DNA of 64,000 bases from Trichopria drosophilae (taxonomy: Eukaryota > Arthropoda > Insecta > Hymenoptera > Diapriidae). Shown here one piece after another: positions 35,500-50,135 of the stretch; within the stretch, counting starts at the first letter, position 1, and each line of letters starts with the position of its first letter. A model generated the notes under the pieces. It did not search any database. It was not told where the DNA came from and saw only the letters and a list, made by a program, of their open reading frames with translations. The position numbers and the translations under genes are program-made. The stretch covers positions 162,370,001 to 162,434,000 of the forward strand of contig CM059582.1 in the NCBI GenBank assembly GCA_030407085.1, given 5' to 3'.

Positions 35500-37181
35500 T
35501 TATCGATATCAGTATTCACTATTATAAGAAAAATAAAAAGTCCACAATCGTAATATTCGTTGTCGTATTGATTCACAATAAGTTTTTACTCGCGATCAGG
35601 GTATTTGTCACCAATTAGATCCATGTTTCATGTTGCGTAAGTTTATTTTGAAATTGTGATTTCATAGAATTTTCTTATAACAATTAAATATTTCCAATCA
35701 ATAATCAACTAAAAATTTTCAAAAAAGGTTTGGCATTTTTCAGGAAAAATTCGATATATTAATTTACCATAGAATTTTGCAACTATTTACTGCATCATTG
35801 ATTTTTATTATTATTACTTGTCTAACATATATGTGTGCACTTATCATATTCGAAAATTTACGTTAACGTTACAACGATCTCGTAAGTGTTTTACCTTAAA
35901 AGCTATGAGCGTTGTGTGTGCGAATCTAAACATGTCGAGAAAGGGGATTTGATGTAATCTCATTACTATAGACTATGATGTATTTACGAGAGTCTAAGAC
36001 GTGACGAATGTGAAATATAGCACACTGCTCCCACAGTCTCGCAGAGTAATTACTAACAACATTACGCGTTCTAGAAAAAAACAAACACGTGGTACTTGAC
36101 GATACTTCCGATTGGCCGAGACAGTCCATCATTTTACCTTCGTAGCATGCCGACAGAAACTTCCGACTCCGTAAATTGTAGTGTTTGAGAGTTCTCATGC
36201 AAACCTCCTCCATTGTTAGTGACATTATTTTTTAACATATTTGTATAATATTATAAATATTTTTTAAACCTGTGACGTAATATGCGAAGGTTTGACGTTC
36301 AATAGTGTCCCTCATATACGCAAAGGCTGCTGAAGTTCAGTTTTTATTTCAAAAAACAGGTAAACTAACAAAAGAACGTATAATTTCTAATGATCACTGA
36401 AAAACGTGTCTAGTTTTCATATAAAATTTGATAATCATATGACATTATCTTTGCTTCTGAGTTGGTGTCTATAATTTTGTATATCCAAAAAATCTATTGT
36501 GATTTGCACACTTATTTTCCAGCTTAATGTTTTACACGAGATATTAAATGCTTTCTATTTTTATGCATTATCCAAATATAATATTTAAATACGTGTGTAA
36601 AAAAAGACATTAGGCATTCTTATCTACCGTCCGAATATATATAGTTTATTTTCTGACATATGAACGATTACAACTACCTACGACATTTATATTTATATAC
36701 AGTATTTTGAGATCGGACTTTTTTAAAACTATGTCTCTAAGTATTATTGGAGAATCTAAACGATAATGAACTCATACTATGTGTAATATATTTTATCATA
36801 ATTTTTCGATTTTAATTAATTCTCTGAATGCTGTACCTGAATTTAAATCTAAAAATTATCTATTTCTTTGGACACCTTATGCTTCCATCTAATATCAGCG
36901 CAGGTTATCGTATTGAAGTGTAATTTACTACTGTAATATTCTTTTAGTATAAATTATGTAATATTATGCAAATCAATACTAGTTATCTCGTCCGCCGTTC
37001 AAATGTATTCCCAGTATTAAAAATAAAATAAGTATAATTTTATTACCATAGCTTAGGCTCTGCGTTTTAAAGCATTGAAATTCACTCTGAAAAAGTCAGT
37101 CGTCGTCACACGGTGCGAACATAACTAAACTACTCGCAAAATTATTTAATTTAAATAAAAATTGTGGACGTATATTTATAG
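35500..37181. other. Region upstream of cassette B, possible regulatory patch
   Basis: Bases 35920-36230 are more GC-rich and complex, with an inverted CCAAT (GATTGGCC at 36110) and TTGCATGAG-like motifs. This could be a promoter or enhancer for transcripts that start with cassette B, or an unannotated exon. The minus-strand frame here (36225-35926) resembles no family I know. The rest is AT-rich. Confidence 0.3.
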
Positions 37182-37289
37182 GGGACACAATGGGCTCGAC
37201 AGAACCAGAAGAGGAAAAAGCTTTAGAAAAGCCAAGGCTGCTTAGACGAGTCAATAGCTTGCGAATGCCATCAAATGCGGGTTTATCAG
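37182..37289 (+). CDS. Cassette exon B, paralogue of cassette A
   Basis: The segment follows TTTATAG (AG at 37180-37181) and ends at a GTACGT donor. It is 108 nt, the same length as cassette A, with the ATG at the same offset (37190). It encodes 'MGSTEPEEEKALEKPRLLRR', then 'VNSLRMPSNAGLS'. The first eight residues are identical to A and phase 1 is kept at both ends. Splicing to 57933 gives '..LSEADLGGRLRYGG'. A and B would be alternatives, since both contain the same ATG-led start. Which is used when cannot be told from sequence. Confidence 0.6.
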
Positions 37290-38229
37290 GTACGTCCACT
37301 TGTAGTTCTGATTTATTAAACTTACCAGAAAAAATTTAATAATGTAATAAAAATGACTTTTTCACTGCTAACTGCTTAATATTTCCATCGCCTACAAAAA
37401 TTCTACTCGCTTAACATTAATATGTAAATTTTACGCTTAAAAATAATATTTCGATTGATAGTGACAAAATTTATCTACTAATTGAACCGATTTTTTGTTG
37501 TTGTTTTGTTTAATAAGCTTTATTAACCCCTACTGGGGATTATTTAGCAGACATACAATTATATTTTTAGGTTACGTTTATCGAAAAATCGTTCTATACT
37601 TCTACATAATTTTAGGTTTTGATTGACATTCAACAGATTTATTTATAAATTTCACAGAATTATTTGTAAATTTTCGCACATAAAATATCAGCATATGTAT
37701 TTAACTCTGTTAAAACTACAGATAAGTGATCTTCAAGGTTATTTCGACATATTTTTGACTCTTGATTATGAATTTGATAATAACATTTAGCAGTAAAAAA
37801 ACTGTTTCTTTACATTTATTTCGGAAAATACTCGATAATGTTGAGCATAATCAGCTTGGCAGGTTGCTCATATTTTAGCATTGTAGCAACTTTTTGTGTT
37901 TTATCATATATTGGAATAATGATCAGCTTTCAGATAGTTTAGAGCAATTACCGCCAGAGACCATTTTACCCATTTGGATTGAACATTTCGGTCATTATTC
38001 GATTGTATACATAGAATGTTGCATTAACTATATTAATATTGCATATATTAATGTACAAATATATAACAGTGTCAATAACTCAATCTTGGATAGGGCTACT
38101 ATAGCTAGCGACATAACCGCCTCAAGTCTTATAATTTAAATGATGGCTGTTGATGCCAATGACAAGTAATTACAAGACTTGAGCCCTTTTTAATTGCACT
38201 AAGAGCAAAATATACAGCTATTGTTACTA

Positions 38230-38993
38230 CACGGAAAAAAATGGTTAATTACGCTAACAACTTGAAAGTAGTAAGCGCAAAAGTAGTGAATCCAAAAAAG
38301 AAGATAGTAATCCTAACAAACGAATGTTTGTCACTGCTAATAATTTTAAATTGTTACATCAACTACCGAAACTGGTAAACACCGTGCCCTACTAGTTTAT
38401 TTACTTAAGGTTACTATTATTCATAGCATCGAAACACTTGTCGAAGTGCCTTTCGAATTAAAAAATGGAAGCAGTAAAAGTCAAAGTGAGAGACGAAATT
38501 TCGAACCATGTATATTTGTCGTGATACGAATGCTACGGATCTGATAAAAGAATGGGGATTATCAACGTATGTTAAAACGCAATAAATGCAGTTTTTTATT
38601 AAACGTGGGTATCGAATGCCTACTTCATATTTAATGGTTATAACTATTAGAATTTACTTTTCAATCATTAATCATCGATAGTATAACATAGCATAAATTT
38701 AATCTTGATAAATATTAGGGCCATTTTAACATTACATGTAAAATATGATGCTAACTGCAAAAATACAGTATATAATATTTCAAATTAGTAAAAATAAAAA
38801 CTAGTAATTTCAAGTAAAAAAAGTAGACGTTTTTGCTAAGAAATGTAATTAGCCTTACAAGAAAAAGTAGTGACAGTGGTAACTAACCTGAAATAGTACT
38901 CTCAGCCAAACAAAGTAGCTGGCGCAATAGTTACTACTTTTTTAGTTGGCATGGCCACTTTTCTTGTTGGCCATACAAACTGGTTTTTCCTTG
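38230..38993. mobile_element. 764-bp inverted-repeat element, TA target
   Basis: The left CACGGAAAAAAATGG and inverted right CAAGGAAAAACCAG are flanked by TA. Inner GTAGTAAGCGCAA pairs loosely with the inverted right GTAGTAACTATTGCGCC. The centre contains several AGTAGT/GTAAC repeats. No ORF. Confidence 0.65.
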
Positions 38994-40140
38994 TATAGGC
39001 TTAATATTAGTTATGATTTCTTTAATAAAATTAACTATATAGTACTGATTACCCTAAACTCGAGTGAAATGCAGTCAGAACTATAAATTTCTCTCAGTGT
39101 GAGGATTTTTTTATTTACTCTCGATATCTGGAAGACTTTCCACTTTTCGACGTTTTGTCCAGGAAGTCTTTTCATCAAAGTCAGAAAAGAAAATATTCTC
39201 GCAGTTTAAGATAAATCGATAGACTAATTTTCCCGTCTCTGGGTTTCCTTCGTCGTCTGGATACTTTATAGTGTTAGTTAACTCACCATTAAGGAAATTT
39301 CGTCATGTTCAATCTGAATCAAAGACGGGTAGGGTGATAGGATAGAATAGGGGAGTATATTTTTGTCTTGGATACACCCTACTTGTGTTTAATGAAGACA
39401 TTTTTGGTAGCCCGAGGGTAAGTGCATGGACATTAATATACACGTGCAAAGATGGAGACTATGTCATCTTAAATAAGGGGAAGGCCTAAGGCTAAAGCTA
39501 AGGTCGTAATTCCTTTACTCGGGGATCTACTCTAGGGGTTAATACCGACTGTGATTGCTACGCAAAACAAAAATAAATATTAAACGAAGTATCCAGAATC
39601 CAGATAATCAAGTAATCCATAATTAAATGTTCAAATTTACATAAATTTGTATTTTTACTGGTCTAATTATATACCATCATACGTCGCGGACATTTTTCAT
39701 TAGTAACCGTATTATTAGCTGGTATCACCATTCTTAGTTTTCTTTTGTCGTATATTTTTACCGTCTAAACAGTAAAACTTGTAAGAACTTAGACATTTTT
39801 ATCAGAAAAATTGCAATTTATCTGATTCTGCAAGTCTGTCCCAAATTAACATTTGAAATGGTAACATTTCCAAGAAAATTGTGCCCCGTGTATTGAAACC
39901 AAAAGTCTTATCCAGTATCACTACATATAAGAAATGGTCCTCATAATTACTGAAATGTGAGATTACACAGACATACAACATTATGTCCGTAAATACTTTA
40001 TTTATAAAATTAAATATTGAAAGTTCTCGGAATGACGGCATGTAATAACAAGAATACATCAGAATTAAAATATAAATTATGTACTTTCTAAATTGGAATG
40101 AGTGAACGCACTGTGAATTAGTCTATATACACTACTTGAA

Positions 40141-41590
40141 CTGCGCCACAAAAAAGTGGAAAGCCTGAAAGACCAGACCATATTACCTGTATGCATTTTG
40201 GGTTGCTGAATTCCAATCCGCAGTCTATTTGACCGTGTGAAGTCAAGGTCAAGGCAATTGAAGGTCAAATATAGAAAATCAGTTCCATATCAAAGTGAAC
40301 CAGTGTATTTATACGTTTTTGAGGTCCTGAATCCGTTGTCCGTTTGTTCTTATCAGGTGTAGATCAAGGGAAATTGAAGGTCAAATATAGGAAATATATT
40401 TAATATCAAACACTATATTTTTATTTTTGGAGACGCTGAATTTAAACCTATATGTTTTTGAAATCGCTCAAAACAAATACAGTATCTATTCATCAGATGA
40501 AGTCTTCTAAATACTATAAAGTTATCGATTTGATTGATCTTAAAATCATCACAAAAATACTGGGACAACTATCATGGGTCATATGTACTGCGTGATTTTT
40601 ATGTTAATGAAGAAACCTTCGAACCTGATCGAAACATATAATACATGATTCACTTGTTCATATTTCAAAAATCGTTAATTAATTTTGTCATATTAACTTG
40701 AGGCTTATGAAACAACCGGTAAAAGCTCTGAACAGAGATGGTCAAACTTGGTGAAAAGCTTCAATAATCTTGGCTGCTTAATGAATTTTAAACATTTTTA
40801 CACTCAAAAGTACTTTACTTCCTTGAAATTTATGATACTTTAGTGAAGTAAAGAGAGAAAGATTTCACCAAGATATTCATGAAATGGAGTGTCGGTATCA
40901 AGGCAAATGGGATTTAAATAGGGTAGTCGATTACTAACTACTACAACAACATTTATTTTTGCTCACTTGTAATAGCAAAATATCCGATACCGTAAGAAGG
41001 AGTAGTAATCGTGCAGGAACATACAATCATTCAAAAGAAATTTGGTTTAAAGGTTGTCTTAATACATACATAACTACTTAAATTGTTTTAAATTTGCAAT
41101 TTGATACTATTTACTGAATCTCATCTAACGACGAGATACTGTATTTGGATAGAGCGATCTCAAAAACATACGGATAAACTGGTGTAAAGTGATATCAGAC
41201 TGACTTCTAATATATGACCGTTTTCTGACCACGGACAGATCTGCCATGGTCAAACGGACATCGAATGTGGTTCCAGCGATCGAAAAATGTATAAATATAT
41301 AGTGGTTTAATTTGATATTAAATTGGTTTTCTGCATTTGACCTTCAGCCGTCCTTAACTTAGACCTGACGAGGATAAATGGACTATGGATTCGGATTCAA
41401 CGACCTCCAAACCGGATAAATATACTGGTTCAATTTGATATCAAATTTTTCTTCTAAATTTGTCCTCCAATTGTCATTGACCTAGACTGGATGAGAATAA
41501 ACAGACATTGGATTCAGATTTAGCGACCCAAAATATATGCAGGTAATTTGGTTTAATATTTTGGACCTCTTACTTTTTTTAGTGGAGCTG
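40141..41590. mobile_element. 1.45 kb foldback with tandem subunits in each arm
   Basis: Arms of about 300-360 bp are inverted copies. Each arm holds two diverged ~135-bp units with TGAA(T/G)CC(A/G), a CTG/CATTTGTTC-like block, 'GGTCAAATATAG' and 'TGATATCAAA' in fixed order. The outer ends pair as C(T/A)GC(G/T)CCAC followed by an A run. No ORF in the ~780-bp centre. Confidence 0.7.
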
Positions 41591-42929
41591 TATTATCAGC
41601 CTACACCATCGCAGATTCAGTCAGCTGTATAGTATGGATTACTACTAAGTTCATGATGCACTGATTCGCAGTAATTTTCGCTGATTTAAATTTAAAGAAA
41701 TAGAGTCGTGCAAGTTCCATTTGAGTCAATGTAACGATTTGCACGATCTGAAGAAAAGAAAGTAGTTCCAGAAAGCGGGATCAGATGAATACCAATTGTG
41801 TTGAACGGCAACGATCTATTTTTGTCTAAACATGACTCACCTCAATGGAGCAGTAACCTGAATCAACTCTGATTCCCGGTATCATCATGCATCACTCAAA
41901 CAGTATCAACCGTTTCAGAACGGTGCATTAAATATCGCTAGCATTACTTTGTCAATAACAAATGAGATCCTTATGAAGATCGCCTTTAGCATTGAAGAAA
42001 CAAACCGTATAATCTACTCTTTTGACCATTTTGGTTACATCATGCTTTTCTAAGGTTATTTAAAAAGTACCATTGCTATATTTGATATAAAGATTAGGGT
42101 TTATTGGTGGGTTCCATTTATTTTTAGTAACTCACATTTCCAAGCAAAATGCGACAAATTGTTGTGAAAAACCTATTAAATTTCTCTTCTAATCTTTTTA
42201 AGTAACACTCTTTATCAAATTACGCCTTTAAACTATCAATTCATTCTGAAGAAGATGGTCATTTTGTGGTCGACAAAACCAACAATTTTGAAATTAAGCT
42301 CTTTTTTTCAAAATGCTGGGAAACCCCAAAATTTGATCGGCCGATTAGAAATACATCAATTTAATGCGTTCAAGCGGTGACGACCCAATCGCGACGCAAA
42401 GCTTCTACACCGAAGACATCCAAAAAAAAATTGAAAAAACCGATAGTAAATTTTTCACATCATCTGAGTTCGACTTGTCAATTTTTCGAACCTTTAAATC
42501 GACTACAACGTCATATTATACGCCGATATTACAATAATCGAATTACAAATAATTTTTGTTTGAGATCGTCACCATTTTGTAATACACCAGTTTGTGTACA
42601 CATAATTCATCTAGCAGGACACCTTTATTTCAAGAGGTACCTCTTTTCGGGCATGCAATTTTGTAGGAATACCCCTTTTTAACAAGAATTGCGCATAACG
42701 TTAAACATAATCCATTGTTAACCCTCACTTTTTAACCACAACTTTCTTTGTAGTGTACACATTTCGTTAACGGACAAGGCGGACAGCTCTTAATAAAAAT
42801 TATTCAAACATAATATTTTCAAAAGTATAGTTAAAATCGACCTTGGCACTTTGTTTTAAGAGTATATAGAAACAGTTTAACTCGGGTAAAACCTTTATTC
42901 TCGGAAAGTGATACGACTGTTTCTGGAGT

Positions 42930-43370
42930 CACATTTCAAGAATTTAAAATGGTGAATCAAATTCCCACTTTTTTGTTGTTGCTGAATAACAATTGTCAAA
43001 TTGGCTGAGATTCTTGAGAACGCTAAAAAAACCGCTCAAAATCAGTCATTAAAACCATAAAAGAAAAAAATGTTTGCGAAGATACTAAGATAGTGCATTT
43101 CTATGTGATTTTTTCGCTGAATTAAAATTCAAAGTCAAACTTTCCAAAATGACTCAGAGTTTTGAGAAAACGCAAGGAAACTGTTCAAAAACACGGATTA
43201 AAGGATCAAAAGTAAACATCTTTTGAATAGAGGTTATAGGACAATATTTCCATGTGTTTTTTACCGTTGAATCAGAATTTTCAGAACGGCTTCTGCCCAC
43301 CAATGTAGAAAAACTAAAGATTTGCTCAAAGTAACTGATCAAAGACAAAAAATGTTTTTTTTTTATTGTT
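42930..43370 (+). repeat. Three diverged ~130-bp tandem units
   Basis: Units starting near 42955, 43095 and 43265 share TTGAATCA/GAATTAAAATT, a CAAA(A)TTGGCTGAGATT or AAAATGACTCAGAGTTTT block, GAGAACGCTAAAAAAACC-like and ATTAAA.GATCAAAA blocks. They are old, with many indels, and resemble the arm sequences of the element at 61186-62016. Confidence 0.45.
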
Positions 43371-45580
43371 AAGACACTGCTCTAGTGTATTCCAATAGGA
43401 ATTTATATGGATATGTATTTTCTCCCGCGAAATCCACATCTGAATTCGGAATAGCCATATTGACTCCGATTTTTTTTGAAAAACTGCCCCTAATCATCGA
43501 AAACCAACAAAATATAGAAATAAAAATTCACAAGAAATAGAAATAGGAAACGACAAATAAGATCAAAATTTTCAAAAAATCTTATCACATATTGAATCCA
43601 CCACTGAATTGAAACGAAAAAATTGCAACTTTGACTATTTGATTGTTTTAGGAAACTATTTTCAATCTTTCTTCCCGAAGCATTGCGTCAAATTATTTTG
43701 GGGGTAATAACTTGCAAGTAGTGCAAACTTTTATAAGATTCTTCAGACCTTCAATTCGCTATTAATCTGTAAAAATGACTGAAAAAGAAAAAGAATAAGA
43801 AATTATATTGTATTGTTCTCACTTTTATAAATAAATAAAATGTAATCATATACAGGGATAATTAATAAATTTGACATCTAAATTTTGACAGTACAATTAA
43901 AATTATTAAAAATGTGCTGGGAATCTTTTTTATTGATTATATAAGCGTGGTCTTTTAGATTGTTATTTGTCAATGCTTTTTATTTATTTATGATCCATAA
44001 CAAAGTTTTTACTTTCTTAATTTCGAGTTTGCCAATTTTCTAGTATTTACGTCGTCTCCATTTAGGTCAATAATAATTGAGGAATCAAAACAAGTTTCGG
44101 TATGTTAACTGTTCTGAACTACATGTACTATTACAACTTTATAAAGTTTGAATCCAATTGTAAAACTTCGATTTTGTGGCATGGTATATTCAATACGTTA
44201 TATCTGGTGCTGTAATTGGTCGTAAAACATGTCTCAGCATTCGTGTTCAAAATTTACTTGCTAATATTTGTAGTTTTCGAATTATAATGGTTGTATCAGC
44301 GGATAATAATAAAACGCATTTCCCCCATCGATACATTATGCTAAGAAAATATTGTTTTTTCATTTGAATACGTTTCGAAAGATTTCATTAACAGTGTACT
44401 TATATGGACTAACTATGAAACACTTAAGGTATCCATTAAAAATGTTGTTCATTCTCAAGTGATTTCCCTGGATTGAAATCGTAGTTCCTTGACCCTATTA
44501 TAAACATGAAACTGAGGTATTACCGCATACAAAATTTCCAGACAAACGGTATCATTTACTAGCTATAATCTTTGATGAATAAAAATAAACTACCTATCCC
44601 AAGATTTTTCTGATTCCAAGAGATACTCCGTAAGTCGTAATCAAGCAATATTCGATATTCCTCGTGAATGAGCACTGCAGATAAACAAACATGAATCAAG
44701 TATTTATAAAAAATGTAGAAATTAAAAGCTTGTTTTCCAGCGCTGTAGACGAGCCTTGAGCCCTAGACTCTTTGATATAAGATGCGTTTGCACATCGTTT
44801 GTACTATACTGAATTTATAGTAATTTCTTTATTATGAATCATCGTATATTTCCATCCTGTACAAATATACTTTTTGGAACGCATTTCGAAGTAAGAAAAG
44901 AAAGAATTTCAAATTACTGCACTCTAATCGATACACGTAGCACTATATTACTATCATCGAATACCCAACTCCATTCATGAATGTAAAGTTCCAATATATA
45001 CGTATACATATATAGAATTTCTTGCGCCCACGCAAAGGCTTGAACTGTAGCGCCACAGCCATTGATTTATTGGTTGGAAAACGTTTCAGAAAACCTTGAC
45101 TAAACATATAGCGTGCAAAAAAAACCGTATTGAACATTTCGAAATTCTAAAATCTTTGTTGTCGTGCATGCACATATAAGATTGGAGAAATGCGATATGT
45201 TAATTATCTCATAGCAGTTTCATCCGCGAGGGCGTATATTTTCGTGTGTTATGTATAAAAGTTTATACTTCGAAACTGTTTCAAAGTCATTAGGACCGTT
45301 TATTTTGGCTTAACACGAAAGATCTATGCATTATAAAAATATAAACAAAAGTTTATTTAAACCACTGAAAAATAATTGTAAATGATTCATGAAAAAAAAT
45401 GCATGATAATATTTACAATACGAATTGTAATATTGACAATTTTAATTGTAAAAATAGCAGAATACATATTGTAAATCTTATCCCTCTCCATGTTGCTAAC
45501 TTACAACGTTCAGTAATTCATAAACGAATTATCATTCAGAAAATTATAAAATCCCTGCAGTCCTGACAGAAGGGATAAAA

Positions 45581-45957
45581 CACAGTAACAAAATAGTCTT
45601 AAAATTGTTACATCTCAAATTCAGCATTGTAACAAGCTTAATTTCAGTCTAAAATTAACGTAATTTTCTTAAATTAAGTCAATATTTGCGCTAAAAGTCT
45701 TACTTTAAGACAGCAAAGTTTAATCTTAGTCGAGATTCATGCTTGCAGAAAAATGTTTCGAACTTGTCACACCTAAGTTAGAGAATTCTTATTTCGAACC
45801 TGAATATTGACTAAAAGTAAGTTTCCTAAACTAAAAACAAGATTTTAAGCGCAAATATTGACTTAATTTAAGAAAATTAGCTAAATTTTAAACTAACTTA
45901 AGCCTTTAACAGTGCCTAATTTGAGATGTAACAATTTCAAGACTTTTTTTTACTGTG
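45581..45957. mobile_element. 377-bp inverted-repeat element
   Basis: The left end CACAGTAACAAAATAGTC, then TTAAAATTGTTACATCTC, and the inverted right end CACAGTAAAAAAAAGTCTTG with ATTGTTACATCTC match over ~40 bp. Deeper, TTAAATTAAGTCAATATTTG is present on both arms. Confidence 0.8.
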
Positions 45958-48900
45958 AAATGAACATCATAAGAATATTGTGATATAACGTTTTAGATTT
46001 CTTTTCGAGATTATAAAGTTTGAAAGTTTAAGATAAATATGAGTATCTTATGGTCGGTAATGGTCAGTAACCTTATTTTGAACTCGGCGAAGATGACAAT
46101 TTAGCGATTATCATCAAGATCATCTACTCTTAAAAGAATTGTGTTACATAGTCCATTTAAACTGGAATATTGCGTGTAGGTGTATCAGATTTTTTACTGT
46201 TGCAGACGTGAAATAGAATTTCATTCTTGTGCCCTAATCTTAATAGACTCTCTCATTTAAATTTAAATTAAAAGTTTGAAGCTTAATGAAATGTATATAA
46301 TAAAATTGTAATTTGGAAGGTAGTATTTCTTCAATTTTTTAATTTTTAATTTTTCATTTTCCTATTAAGTATTACACGTTCTCACAGATACACATTTTTT
46401 GCCGATTGTCGAGCATCATTGTCATCAAGAAAGTCAATTAATATTGATTTAAAAGTGATCTAGTCTATCCTTTTCGTGTATGCTCTTTAAATTAACTTAG
46501 TCAAGATTGCAATTCAACGTACGTACGTACAATATCGCGAACATAAATTCTTTGATTGTTGTTTTGGGTTTCTTAGGGTCTGAAACGTCGACATTTGATG
46601 AAAAACTGTGTGATCATTTTTTCCGGGGGACTGACCAAATTCAATACTTTGTCCAGACCTATGTTTGGGTCGAAGTAATATTAAGTAGGCAAGGAAAATG
46701 CAAGAGACAGAGCTAAATAATTGGAACTTGTATAATGACTAGTTTGGGGATCAGGATCATATATGATTTAATCTCAAAGATACGTTATATTTGCATAAAA
46801 CAGCGAGGAACGTTAATAAGTAATAAATACAAGTAAACAGAACATATAATAACTGTAAAGAATTTAATAACTGACTGAGGCTCAAGAACTAAACTTGTTA
46901 CTAAATCAATTTCATAACTAAAAATAAATCTTTCAGTTGCATGCGCTGTAAGAAATTTCTGCAATGCAATGCAATGTTTTATTCTTCATAAGCGTTTATA
47001 CGCAGTTTCGAGTAAGAAATATTTTGTAAATTTACAATTTTGCTTCGCAAAACCTATACCTATGAAGGTTCAGGTTCAGGCAGATGGCATACTGGACAAT
47101 TCGAATTTACATTGTATAATTCCATCAGAGTACCACTGCGTAATTGTTTTGGTGATTATTAAATTGGTAGACGTATTTCCAAGTAGTTTTGTCGCCCATT
47201 TGAGAAGTTAATTCACTGATAAATACGTAAAGTAGTATTTGGTACTCCACAAGATTCTTCGCTTTAACCTTGCAATATCCTCTGTAAACCGCAGATTGGA
47301 GGTTTTTTATCTTTTTTGGATTCAAAATATCCAAAATATTACTAGATGAAAAGTTTATTACCAACTGTTTAATTTGAGAGAACCAGTTGTACTTGATTAC
47401 ATTATTGTTTGATCTTACAGACAGATTTATTACTCTGGTTAAGCATATTTTTGGGTATCTTCCATTTTCACAAGTTTTTCAAGCCAATTTAACGAGCATT
47501 TAATAACCTTCCCATCTAGGGCGGTGTCCTAACCTCACAGCTAACTGCATAGTTAGGACAATATGTAGGCAGATCTAACAGTTTTTTATAAAATAAGGAC
47601 TGAATTCTGTTCATTTTATTCGACCCTTACAACAGGCTTGTAACCAATGACTGAAACAAGTACTCTTTCTGATCCCACGAAACTGAACGAGTTGATTTTA
47701 AGATACTTAAAGTTGTATTTATTGCAGTCATGGTATGACATTTCACTTTCTTAACATTCAATCTAAAACTTTAAAATTTACATCCAAGGTAACTAAATTC
47801 CTTTACAATTTCAATCAATTCATCTTCAAAAAAGAATGTTAATTTATGAATGTTGCATCGCGTAACCTACTTTCATAAAATGAAGTTCTTCTCAAATTAT
47901 TTTATTAGGATTATCTCACTCACAAAATTTTCGCAATTTTTGTTCATGAATTTTCAATAAAACTGGAATCTGTTTTCCAGAAGTACTCTCAATTAGACAT
48001 TAAAAAGTGAATGGGAGACCTTACAAGCGAGTTTAATTAAACCAAGTTGTCTGGTTTCATGAAATTGTAACAGGGATATTCAATTTCAACTGTGATCTGT
48101 ATTTGTGTATAATTGCAGGAGGAATGCATATAGTCTTATAATTAAAGGTACGGGTAAAGTGTAGTTTGAGACGATTCTGTGTGTCGATGAATGCTTGTAA
48201 TCTTATTCTTTTCTCGGGGGAAAAAAGTTAGCCCCCGTAAATTCAATACTAGTCCCGGAAATCGGTGATAAAGTGTACGTGGTTGAGCCTGGTGTGGTAT
48301 TTTATAAACCAAGTTCCGTTGAAGTGCACATTTTCATCGTAAATAGATTTATTTAAACTCGAGCAGGCAGAACCTGATCAGGGTGTAACGCTTTGGGTCA
48401 GGCCCAGGCCCTGGTTAGAAAATCAAACCAAAATCAATTATCATAAAAGATATTCAAAGATTCGTTGTCACGTGACCCCTCAATTATAGCCTACGTTTTA
48501 CCGATAACGTTAAAACTCGGTAAAAAAACATATGTATAGGTATTTCTATATTTTTATATTTTCTATACCAAGTAAACAAATAACAACTTACTGTATTGCA
48601 GACAAAAACTCTTGTAAATGATCCAATGAATTCGCAGATAAAAACATATAATTCATTAGTTTGCGACGTATTGAAAGTATCAATTACTTCGTATAAAAAA
48701 CGAATAGAAATCCATTATTTTGCACTGTTGATAGAATTCTAATTTCAGTACCAATAAATTCCATCATTGCATCTACCTTCCGGTCCAAGTTGTATAAATA
48801 ATAACACTTTGCTGCTTATAGCCATATTAAGTGATATTGACTGTTGTTAATTTGTGCTAAATGCTTCATTATTCAACTACTTACCTTGTATTAACAAAAT

Positions 48901-50135
48901 GCATATGCGACACGTTAGCGCAATTAATCGGTATAGGCTCTGAGACTAAATAGTGTTTGTCTTTTTTAATAACCTTCGCGGCATTTGCAAACTTAATCGA
49001 ACAATTTTTATACAGTTGAGCGATTTACAACAATTTGCGAAAGCGAAAAAGTTCCTTTTTCTATCAGTATAGAGCATAAGAACAATAGCACTTTCATTTC
49101 GTTCATTAATTCGTACACGTATACGCTAGGTTTCGAATAGAATAACGTCGCTGAGTTTCTTACACAATCGGAATATTTAAAGAGAATGAAGTATCCAGTA
49201 ATTAGTCTTCGCCCGAGGAAAACTCGCTTTCCACCATGTATAAGTAACAAAAAAAAGTTTATACGTGCGTATATACTGTGCGAGTGTCTTTTGTTTTGAA
49301 GTTGTCCACTTATTTTCAACTTTCATTTATTTAGATTCAACTTTATTTGTTGTTATTTTATGTTATTTAACAAATTGTCACTTTTGATGTCTAGTGTACA
49401 TTTTTATATCATCAATTAGTACTGTAATCTTAATCTCTAGGAGTTCCCTAAATTGAAAAAGTTGAAAGCAATTCATTTATTGTAAACGAATCTATCTATT
49501 TACAAAGTTATAGGTAAAATCAATAAATGTGTACTTGTTAAATGAGCAAGTCATCAATTGAACATCTAATGGAAGAGATAGAACATTTTCTGCTAAATTT
49601 AAGACTTCACATTTAGACGAGATTTCAGCTAGTAACTTACTGTCTGAAGTAATGTAAAGCTAAGTGCAAATAAGTTGTAGGTCATTTTCTTACGACCGAT
49701 TAATAGTTTGGACGTGTTTTAAATGTCACAAATCATTTTATCACAATGATTTATGCATTTTTTTTTTGTTTATGAAATAGAATATGTTTTGTTCTAATAA
49801 CAACTTATATTTTGTTTTTGTTGGTTATGTGTAAATTTTACATTACCATAGGCTAGCTCATTCCATTTACTCCTAAAATGTTGGCCTTAATTTAAGAAAC
49901 GATTAATTAGCATTATTTCTGACTAATTTCTGGATAATGGGCAGTTAAACTGATCAGATTTTTATAAGGGATGTTGAAACGTAATTTGAATATAAGAATG
50001 ACAAACAGTGTGGACTATACGAGTAATGTCTTCACTTTTCAGTCTAAAATACCATAATTCCGAGTAGAATTAGCCCGATTAGGACCTAATAGAAGCAAAG
50101 CCTCAGTCGGAATACGGCCTGGTTAAGCCGATTAA

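Noticed and set aside
42377..42682. 101-residue plus-strand ORF with a basic start
   Set aside because: No splice context or family resemblance; composition fits chance in AT-rich DNA.
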